Below, piece by piece: positions 1 through 5,043 of a DNA stretch of 5,043 nucleotides. Each line of letters starts with the position of its first letter. The stretch's first letter is position 1. The position numbers and the translations under genes are program-made. Source of the DNA: JBILVQ01 sp044370375 (GTDB taxonomy: Bacteria; Bacteroidota; Bacteroidia; UBA4408); NCBI GenBank assembly GCA_044370375.1, contig JBILVQ010000224.1, forward strand, positions 1 through 5,043, read 5' to 3'. Below the pieces are notes generated by a model, which searched no databases, had not been told where the DNA came from, and saw nothing but the letters and a program-made list of their open reading frames with translations.

Positions 1-189
1 ACGGTGGACAACGCAGGTTTATGGAGTTTGTATGTGGACCCTACAGCATCCTCAGGATATTCTCTGGAAGATACCGGCAATGATTTAACAATTTCTTCAT
101 CTTCCTTCATGGGTGTTTTTGCCACCTATACGGTTTCTAATATCAGTGGATTTTATTTCGATGATATTTATGTAGGGCCACCCATCTTT
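1..189 (+). other. Tail of a concanavalin/LamG-like beta-sandwich domain
   Basis: The first ~62 residues contain a G-W-LYVDP strand, then a YTVSN stretch and a closing FYFDDIYVGP strand. This pattern matches the C-terminal half of the LamG-like domain that often precedes Ig/LTD arrays in Bacteroidota surface proteins. Most of the domain lies to the left of the window, so its ligand-binding face cannot be judged. The assignment rests on motif resemblance only. Confidence 0.55.
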
Positions 190-3100
190 GATACAACTCC
201 TCCTTTACTGATTTCGGCAACACCCATCAATGCCAATCAGGTAGATGTGTTGTTCAATGAAGCGCTGGATGCGGTTTCAGCCAATCTTGCCGGTAATTAC
301 AACATTAACAATGGAATCAATATACAGAGTGCTCAAATCGATGGCACCAATCCAGCTTTGGTTCACTTAAATCTGTTGACAGCCTTAACCAATAATACAA
401 ATTACCAATTAACCGTTAACAATGTAAGCGATTTGGCCCTTAATCCCATTGCCAATAATTCGCTCAGCAATTTCACTTATGCCGTTCCGGGCACGGCCCT
501 GTGGAATGATGTAATTATTAACGAAATAATGGCTGACCCAAGTCCACAAGTTGGACTTCCCAATGTTGAATTTGTTGAAATTCTGAATCGCTCCAATCAA
601 AGTTTTGATTTAACGGGCTGGCAATTATCGGATGGTGCATCCAATGCTACTTTTCCTAATCTCAACATCCTTCCCGGTGAATACTATATCCTGTGCGCAA
701 CCTCATCGGTTTCATTGTTTACAGGTAATGTAGTAGGACTCCCCTCCTTTCCCTCCATCAACAATGCGGCAGAAAATTTATACTTGAGAAATGCTTCTTT
801 ACAGGCTATTGACAGCCTTTCCTTCGACTTAACTTGGTACCACGATCCATTAAAAGAAGACGGTGGATGGACGATGGAAAAAATTAATCCCAACCTGGAA
901 AACATTTGTAGTGGCGGAAATAACTGGACAGCATCCGTTGATGTAAGCGGTGGAACACCCGGTTCTGCCAACAGTGTTTTATCCGTCATCCCAGATGTCA
1001 ATGCGCCTACCATTCTTTCGAGTGGTGCCCCACAAAATAATCAGTTGTCTATTTGCTTTTCAGAAGCTTTGAGTCCATTGGCCCTGCAGCAACCGACTGC
1101 CTATGTTGGCAGTGGAGGCATTGGTGCAGCTGTATCTGCAAGCGTTTCACAAAATAACACTTGCGTTCTTTTGCAATTTGCGAATGCATTTACACCCGGC
1201 AGCTCCTACACCATTTCACTACCTGTGTTAACCGATTGCAGTGGAAATTTATTGGCATCAACGCAAATCAATTTTACCTTTTTTCAGGCACAACAATTCG
1301 ATGTAGTGATTAACGAAATTCATGCCGACCCAACCCCGCAAGTAGGTTTACCGGCTTTTGAATTTGTAGAAATTTATAATCGCACCGCCTACAACTTAGA
1401 CATGAATGGCTGGCAATTAAAAATCGGTTCAAGCACACTGCCCTTGCAAGCCATCAGCTTACCTGCGGATAGTTTCATGATTCTTACTACCTCAGCAGCG
1501 GCCACAGATTTTAGTTCTTACGGAATTGTTAATGTGCTGAATGGGATGTCGTCAACCGCTCTTACCAATGCCGGTACAAGCATACAATTGCTGGATCAGA
1601 ATTCAAATCTTATTCATCGGGTGGTTTACAGTGATACCTGGTATAACGATGTTGCCAAAAAAGATGGTGGATGGACACTTGAAATGATTGATCCCGCCAA
1701 CCCCTGCAACGGACAAAACAACTGGTCGGCCAGTATCAGCGCGGATGGCGGAACGCCCGGCAGAATCAACAGCATCAATGCTTCCAACCCTGATAATACA
1801 GCACCGGCAATTGCCAGCACAAGGGTGGTGAACAATAATCAATTGGAGGTAACCTTTACAGAGCCGGTGTTCAATGCGGCCTCTCTTGCGGTTGGAGATT
1901 TTTCTGTCAACAATGGTATTGGTAATCCTACCCTTTTGTCGCCCATCGGAAATCCTGTGAGCGCAGTAGTATTAACCTTTGCAGGAAGTTTCACCATCAA
2001 TCAAATATACACTTTGAGTTTGAGTGCTGTTTTAAGCGATTGCTCTGCCAACAACAGTACAGGCGTATTAAGTTCAATCTTTGCACAATATATACCACAG
2101 CCTTTCGATATCGTTATTCATGAAATAATGCCTGATCCGGATCCTGCTGTGGCATTGCCTTCGGCAGAATACCTGGAGTTGTATAATCGTACCGCCTTTC
2201 CGGTAAACACTTACAATTGGACCATGTCCTATGGAGGAACTGTGAAGGCACTTCCATCGGCTGTGATAGCACCAAACGGTTATTTAATACTTAGCACCAC
2301 CACCGCTGCCTTCGATTTTTCATCCTTTGGAAACACAGCCGGAGTGGTAGGATTATCCAGTTCATCGTTAACCAATTCGGGCAACGATTTAATCTTGCGT
2401 GATTCCATTGGAACCATCTTACATGCCCTGAGCTATTCAGACCAATGGTATGCCGATGCAGGCAAAATATCCGGAGGATGGTCGCTTGAAATGATTGATG
2501 CCAATAATCCATGTGCGGGTTCGAACAATTGGAAAGCCTCGGTGGCTGCTTTGGGTGGTACACCGGGACAAGCGAACAGTGTTGCCGCTTCTAATCCTGA
2601 CGCGGTGGCCCCTTACATCGTTTCTGTTTGTCCCTTGAGTGGAAATGTGATGGAAGTATTTTTCTCCGAAACACTAGACAGCACCAATTTGGCCAACCTT
2701 AACGCCTACAGCATAAATAATGGCATTGGCAATCCTACTTCTGTGCTATTAACCCCACCCTATTTCAATAGTGTTAAGTTAACCTTTCCTGTCACTTTTT
2801 CGGCCAATGTTTTATACACCATGAGCTTTAGCGGTGTAGCCAGCGATTGTGCCGGCAATAGTTTAAGCAATGCAAGTGCTGATTTTTATTTAGGCGTTGT
2901 TCAACCCTACGAAGTAGTGATCAATGAAATAATGTGCGACCCGGATCCTGCGGTGGCTTTGGCTCCTGTTGAATACATAGAATTGCACAACAAAAAAGAT
3001 GTACCTGTAAGTTTGAACGGATTTAGTATCAGCATTGGCAGCTCCAACAACAGTTTGTCATGTGTTACCATTCCGGCCAAAGGATTTCTGCTTATTGTTC

Positions 3101-4554
3101 CTGAAAACACAAACATCAGTGATGATGATTTTAGGACAGCGTACAAACTCAATGGATTTTCCTCCTTATCGAATACTGGCGGAACCATTTCATTGGCTGA
3201 CCAGTTCGGAAAAATCATTTCATCGGTCACCTATGCATCTGATTGGTATAACAATGCTGCCAAAGAAGATGGAGGATGGAGTTTAGAGCAAATCGACCCT
3301 TTGAATCCATGTGGAGGAAAAAACAATTGGGCAGCCAGCAAAGATGTGCGTGGTGGTACACCGGGAAAAGCGAACAGTATTTTGGGCAGCAATCCTGATC
3401 AAAAACTACCTTCTGTTTGGAGGGTAGGCATTATAGATGCACAAAACATCAAGTTGCATTTTACAGAACCTTTGCAAGTAATTTCCATGTTGAATCTAAG
3501 CACTTACAACATCGACAATTCAATAGGACAACCGATTGCTGTGGTTCCACAAATACCCGACTATTCAACCATCCTTTTGCAACTGGGCCAACCACTTCAG
3601 AAAGGAGTGGTTTATAGCATTAGCGTAACCAACAGTGTAAAAGACTGTGCCGGAAATTTATTGAGCGAAACAAATACAGCAAAGTTTGGATTGCCCGACT
3701 CTATCGTTGCCGGAGACCTGGTCATCAACGAAGTGTTGTTTAACCCGAAAGAGGGCGGCAGTGACTATGTTGAAATTTACAACAAATCGGGAAAGGTTTT
3801 GGAATTAAACGGACTAAGATTATCGAACATTGATGCAGACAACGGACAAATCACCAATGCAGATCCGGTGGTTGGCGAAAGTTATTTACTATTGCCCTAT
3901 GGTTACTTTGCCATCAGTGAAGATATAGAAGCTGTAAAATTACAATACTACTCTCCCAATCCGCAGGGCTTTGTAGTGGCTGAAAGCCTACCATCCATGA
4001 GCACAACCGCTGGTTCGGTTGCCTTATCAACGCGATCGGGTGATATTTTAGACCAACTGGTTTATACAGACGACATGCATTTTCCGTTGATTATTGATCA
4101 GAAGGGAGTTTCCTTAGAGAGAATCAACCCTTTAAGACCTTCGGATGATGTTGAGAACTGGAATTCTGCTTCACAGGCCAGCGGATTCGGGACCCCGGCC
4201 TATCGAAACTCGCAAAATGTTGAATTACCGGAGGGGAACGACCAGTTTAATTTTAGTTCAGAAATATTTTCACCGGATAATGATGGCTTTCAAGACGTAT
4301 TGCAAGTTAGTTATCTGTTTACGGAGCCGGGCAATGTATTAACGGTGAGGGTGATGGATGCCCGCGGCAGATTGGTTAAAACACTGTTAAACAATTACTT
4401 GGCCGGAACATCGGGCACTTTTTCGTGGGATGGAATTAATGAGGACAATGTAAAAGGAGAAATTGGCATCTATGTATTGTTGCTGGAATATTTCAGGGCC
4501 GATGGAAAAACGGTTAAAACCAAGCGAAGTTTTGTGCTAGCCGGCAAAATCTGA
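1..4554 (+). CDS. Giant multi-lamin-tail-domain surface/secreted protein, 5' end missing
   Basis: The frame is open from the first base to the TGA at 4552-4554, giving 1517 residues. The GTG at 4 is unlikely to be the start: no signal peptide follows it and the sequence begins inside a domain. Visible order: end of a concanavalin/LamG-like domain (residues 1-62), five alternating SbsA-type Ig-like and lamin tail domains (Ig 63-162, 330-429, 595-699, 864-968, 1130-1233; LTD 169-325, 433-591, 702-860, 970-1126, 1238-1404), then a FlgD-Ig-like C-terminal domain (about 1420-1516). LTD signatures are the VINEIM-DP opening, the E(F/Y)-E-NR strand and GGTPG-NS closing. The protein is rich in Asn, Ser and Thr, and has no transmembrane helix and no catalytic motif. 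In this family, bacterial LTD proteins are usually exported, and their biochemical role is largely unknown. Export through T9SS and an adhesive or structural role are inference. A second exported-protein gene follows 90 bp downstream on the same strand. Confidence 0.93.
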   Translation, partial: TVDNAGLWSLYVDPTASSGYSLEDTGNDLTISSSSFMGVFATYTVSNISGFYFDDIYVGPPIFDTTPPLLISATPINANQVDVLFNEALDAVSANLAGNYNINNGINIQSAQIDGTNPALVHLNLLTALTNNTNYQLTVNNVSDLALNPIANNSLSNFTYAVPGTALWNDVIINEIMADPSPQVGLPNVEFVEILNRSNQSFDLTGWQLSDGASNATFPNLNILPGEYYILCATSSVSLFTGNVVGLPSFPSINNAAENLYLRNASLQAIDSLSFDLTWYHDPLKEDGGWTMEKINPNLENICSGGNNWTASVDVSGGTPGSANSVLSVIPDVNAPTILSSGAPQNNQLSICFSEALSPLALQQPTAYVGSGGIGAAVSASVSQNNTCVLLQFANAFTPGSSYTISLPVLTDCSGNLLASTQINFTFFQAQQFDVVINEIHADPTPQVGLPAFEFVEIYNRTAYNLDMNGWQLKIGSSTLPLQAISLPADSFMILTTSAAATDFSSYGIVNVLNGMSSTALTNAGTSIQLLDQNSNLIHRVVYSDTWYNDVAKKDGGWTLEMIDPANPCNGQNNWSASISADGGTPGRINSINASNPDNTAPAIASTRVVNNNQLEVTFTEPVFNAASLAVGDFSVNNGIGNPTLLSPIGNPVSAVVLTFAGSFTINQIYTLSLSAVLSDCSANNSTGVLSSIFAQYIPQPFDIVIHEIMPDPDPAVALPSAEYLELYNRTAFPVNTYNWTMSYGGTVKALPSAVIAPNGYLILSTTTAAFDFSSFGNTAGVVGLSSSSLTNSGNDLILRDSIGTILHALSYSDQWYADAGKISGGWSLEMIDANNPCAGSNNWKASVAALGGTPGQANSVAASNPDAVAPYIVSVCPLSGNVMEVFFSETLDSTNLANLNAYSINNGIGNPTSVLLTPPYFNSVKLTFPVTFSANVLYTMSFSGVASDCAGNSLSNASADFYLGVVQPYEVVINEIMCDPDPAVALAPVEYIELHNKKDVPVSLNGFSISIGSSNNSLSCVTIPAKGFLLIVPENTNISDDDFRTAYKLNGFSSLSNTGGTISLADQFGKIISSVTYASDWYNNAAKEDGGWSLEQIDPLNPCGGKNNWAASKDVRGGTPGKANSILGSNPDQKLPSVWRVGIIDAQNIKLHFTEPLQVISMLNLSTYNIDNSIGQPIAVVPQIPDYSTILLQLGQPLQKGVVYSISVTNSVKDCAGNLLSETNTAKFGLPDSIVAGDLVINEVLFNPKEGGSDYVEIYNKSGKVLELNGLRLSNIDADNGQITNADPVVGESYLLLPYGYFAISEDIEAVKLQYYSPNPQGFVVAESLPSMSTTAGSVALSTRSGDILDQLVYTDDMHFPLIIDQKGVSLERINPLRPSDDVENWNSASQASGFGTPAYRNSQNVELPEGNDQFNFSSEIFSPDNDGFQDVLQVSYLFTEPGNVLTVRVMDARGRLVKTLLNNYLAGTSGTFSWDGINEDNVKGEIGIYVLLLEYFRADGKTVKTKRSFVLAGKI
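190..978 (+). repeat. Repeat unit 1: Ig-like domain 1 + lamin tail domain 1
   Basis: Ig1 (residues 63-162) opens with DTTPP, has the VDVLFNEALD strand typical of SbsA-type Ig domains and an NINNGI turn shared with later units. It ends VSDLALNPI, where units 2-5 have a DC-(G/A)N-type motif, so it lacks the conserved cysteine. LTD1 (169-325) opens DVIINEIMADPSPQ, has EFVEILNRS and GWQLSDG strands, then WYHDPLKEDGGW, a cysteine at 302 before GNNW, and closes GGTPGSANSV. Confidence 0.85.
991..1776 (+). repeat. Repeat unit 2: Ig-like domain 2 + lamin tail domain 2
   Basis: Ig2 (residues 330-429) has the ICFSEAL strand, a YTISL strand and TDCSGN with Cys412. It is the most cysteine-rich Ig copy (three). 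LTD2 (433-591) opens DVVINEIHADPTPQVGLP, has EFVEIYNRT, WYNDVAKKDGGWTLEMID and NPC (Cys568) before NNW, and closes GGTPGRINSI. NPC is the only cysteine in LTD2. Confidence 0.85.
1786..2583 (+). repeat. Repeat unit 3: Ig-like domain 3 + lamin tail domain 3
   Basis: Ig3 (residues 595-699) opens NPDNTAP, has LEVTFTEPV, the NNGIGNPT turn and SDCSAN with Cys680, its only cysteine. LTD3 (702-860) opens DIVIHEIMPDPDPAVALP, so the usual Asn of INEI is His here. It then has EYLELYNRT, WYADAGKISGGWSLEMID and NPC (Cys837), and closes GGTPGQANSV. It shares the DPDPAVAL segment with LTD4. Confidence 0.85.
2593..3381 (+). repeat. Repeat unit 4: Ig-like domain 4 + lamin tail domain 4
   Basis: Ig4 (residues 864-968) opens NPDAVAP, has MEVFFSETLD, the same NNGIGNPT turn as Ig3 and SDCAGN with Cys949. 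LTD4 (970-1126) opens EVVINEIMCDPDPAVAL, has EYIELHNKK, WYNNAAKEDGGWSLEQID and NPC (Cys1103), and closes GGTPGKANSI. Parts of this unit remain very similar to unit 3 at the DNA level. Confidence 0.85.
3391..4215 (+). repeat. Repeat unit 5: Ig-like domain 5 + divergent terminal lamin tail domain 5
   Basis: Ig5 (residues 1130-1233) opens NPDQKLP, has IKLHFTEPL, a diverged turn (IDNSIGQP) and KDCAGN with Cys1215. LTD5 (1238-1404) opens DLVINEVLFNPKEGGSDYVEIYNKS and is recognisably a lamin tail domain. However, it has an extra segment around residues 1265-1305, VSLERINPLRPS in place of GGW-LE-ID-NPC, no cysteine, and FGTPAYRNS in place of GGTPG-ANS. It looks like a specialised end-of-array copy. 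Confidence 0.8.
4261..4551 (+). other. C-terminal FlgD-Ig-like / possible T9SS sorting-tail domain
   Basis: Residues ~1420-1516 begin with FSPDNDGFQDVL, an acidic turn similar to the FSPNGDG motif that opens T9SS type B (CHU_C) tails. They continue with LTVRVMDARGRLVKTL and GTFSWDG, the pattern of FlgD-Ig-like domains, then IGIYVLLLEY and a basic end KTKRSFVLAGKI. This is the usual C-terminus of long LTD proteins in Bacteroidota. The position at the extreme C-terminus fits a sorting or anchoring role, but whether it is a functional T9SS signal is inference. Confidence 0.65.
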
Positions 4555-4644
4555 CCCGGAGAAATATTTGTTAAATAAGAACGTTTTCCATGGAAGTGAG
4601 AACAATTTTGTTTAATTTTATGTTCTTTTCCTAATTGGTAAAAA
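4555..4644 (+). other. 90 bp AT-rich intergenic gap
   Basis: No reading frame of note. It contains a perfect 10 bp palindrome TTCCATGGAA at 4586-4595 and a weak 6 bp inverted repeat, AGAACA at 4599-4604 with TGTTCT at 4621-4626, separated by 16 bases. Neither is a convincing intrinsic terminator. Two near matches to the Bacteroidota -7 element (TAnnTTTG) occur at 4563-4570 and 4603-4610, each with one mismatch in the fixed bases and no good upstream partner. The bases just before the next ATG are A-rich with no Shine-Dalgarno, as is common in this phylum. Confidence 0.5.
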
Positions 4645-4707
4645 ATGTATCAACGTCTATTCCTTTTTTTAGGATTATTTTTCATTAGCCTCCATGCTGC
4701 CTTTGCA
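4645..4707 (+). other. Sec signal peptide of the downstream gene
   Basis: Residues 1-21 have a short N-region with one Arg (MYQR), a hydrophobic core LFLFLGLFFISL and an AFA motif just before the THNRAGEITY mature start. Signal peptidase I cleavage is predicted between Ala21 and Thr22. There is no lipobox cysteine, so it is not a lipoprotein. Confidence 0.88.
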
Positions 4708-5043
4708 ACGCATAATCGTGCAGGCGAAATAACCTATGTACAAACCGGACCCTTATCCTTTCGGTTTACGGTAACAACTTATACCGACCCATCGGTACAG
4801 GCCGACCGTTGTTCACTAACATTAAAATTCAGTACCGGAGACAGTATTACGGTGTTGCGAGTTAACGGTCCAACCCCATGTGATCAAAATCCGAATGCAG
4901 GAATGGGTGTGGTGATCGTTCCACAATTTGTTAAGCTAAACCTTTACGAAGGCTCTTTTACCTTTCCTGGTCCCGGCAAATACCGTGCATGGATGGAGGA
5001 CCCGAATCGTACTGTTGGTTCAAACAATATTCCCGGTTCTGTG
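4645..5043 (+). CDS. N-terminus of a large secreted protein, gliding-motility-associated / T9SS type B cargo-like, 3' end missing
   Basis: Translation from the ATG at 4645 stays open to the last base (133 codons). The start is supported by an immediately following signal peptide and by the stop-free frame; there is no Shine-Dalgarno. The mature protein begins THNRAGEITYVQ, a hallmark N-terminus of very large Bacteroidota proteins that usually end in a gliding-motility-associated (CHU_C, T9SS type B) sorting domain. Other family landmarks are FTVTTYT (41-47), ADR (53-55), VKLNLYEGSFTFPGPGKY (96-113) and EDPNR (118-122), where the family usually has a K-N-Y-G-HTYPG-G-Y pattern followed by DPNR. 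The first domain is probably a PKD/Ig-like beta-sandwich. The WGDG turn usual at this place appears as FSTGD (62-66). Cys56 and Cys79 may pair. The sorting domain itself lies beyond the window, so T9SS export is inferred from family resemblance. Same strand as the LTD gene, 90 bp downstream. Confidence 0.85.
   Translation, partial: MYQRLFLFLGLFFISLHAAFATHNRAGEITYVQTGPLSFRFTVTTYTDPSVQADRCSLTLKFSTGDSITVLRVNGPTPCDQNPNAGMGVVIVPQFVKLNLYEGSFTFPGPGKYRAWMEDPNRTVGSNNIPGSV

Noticed and set aside
4..6. GTG at 4 as the real start of the large protein
   Set aside because: No signal peptide or ribosome binding context is present, and the sequence begins mid-domain in a LamG-like fold. The frame is open to the left edge, so the true start lies upstream.
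684..1013. Minus-strand open frame opposite LTD1, with similar ones near 1603-1842 and 2907-3230
   Set aside because: They lie opposite LTD repeats, so they recur because the sense repeats recur. Their translations show no domain or signal, and the sense strand is clearly coding throughout.
3035..3286. Plus-strand frame-shifted open frames within LTD4 and elsewhere (3417-3617, 4145-4342)
   Set aside because: They are short frames fully inside a coding region with strong domain evidence, with no own start context and no recognisable product.
190..4215. Tandem repeats as a CRISPR array, mobile element or phase-variation tract
   Set aside because: The repeats are ~800 bp, coding, in frame and diverged at the protein level. 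There are no short direct repeats with spacers, no transposase and no simple-sequence tract.
4586..4595. Perfect palindrome TTCCATGGAA as an operator
   Set aside because: It is a single 10 bp palindrome with no extended symmetry and no second copy. This is not enough to propose a regulator site.
4563..4610. Possible Bacteroidota promoter elements (near TAnnTTTG matches at 4563-4570 and 4603-4610)
   Set aside because: Each misses a fixed base and neither has a TTG-type element at the right upstream spacing. Such matches are common by chance in AT-rich DNA.
4599..4629. Possible intrinsic terminator (AGAACA/TGTTCT stem followed by a short T run)
   Set aside because: The stem is only 6 bp and AT-rich with a 16-base loop, and the T run is four bases. 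It is too weak to call.

Overview
The window suggests a member of the Bacteroidota (Flavobacteriia, Cytophagia or Sphingobacteriia-like; not resolvable from this sequence alone). The coding DNA is moderately AT-rich. The 90 bp gap contains no clear Shine-Dalgarno sequence. Both genes look like large exported adhesin-like or surface proteins of the kind seen in this phylum: a multi-domain lamin-tail-domain (LTD) protein, and a protein whose mature N-terminus has the THNRAGEITY signature.

Layout: (1) positions 1-4554, plus strand, are one continuous reading frame cut by the left window edge. They encode the last ~1517 residues of a giant modular protein. It has the tail of a concanavalin/LamG-like beta-sandwich, then five tandem copies of an [SbsA-type Ig-like domain + lamin tail domain] unit with a period of about 268 residues (~804 bp), then a C-terminal FlgD-Ig-like / sorting-tail-like beta domain. 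(2) Positions 4555-4644 are a short AT-rich intergenic gap with no convincing terminator or promoter. (3) Positions 4645-5043, plus strand, are the first 133 codons of a second exported protein with a clear signal peptide. Its mature N-terminus matches the large gliding-motility-associated / type IX secretion (T9SS type B) cargo proteins. It runs off the right edge.

The two genes are co-oriented and could be co-transcribed or simply neighbours; both products would act outside the cytoplasm. No enzyme active site, mobile element, RNA gene, CRISPR array or defence system is visible. The most interesting structure is internal to the first protein: a highly regular two-domain repeat with one cysteine in each of LTD1-4 and a partner cysteine 110-112 residues later in the following Ig domain, both absent from the unpaired end domains (Ig1 and LTD5). 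This suggests disulfide-stapled LTD-Ig junctions. Residue numbers for the first protein count the codon at positions 4-6 as residue 1; this is a convenience, not a claim that translation starts there.
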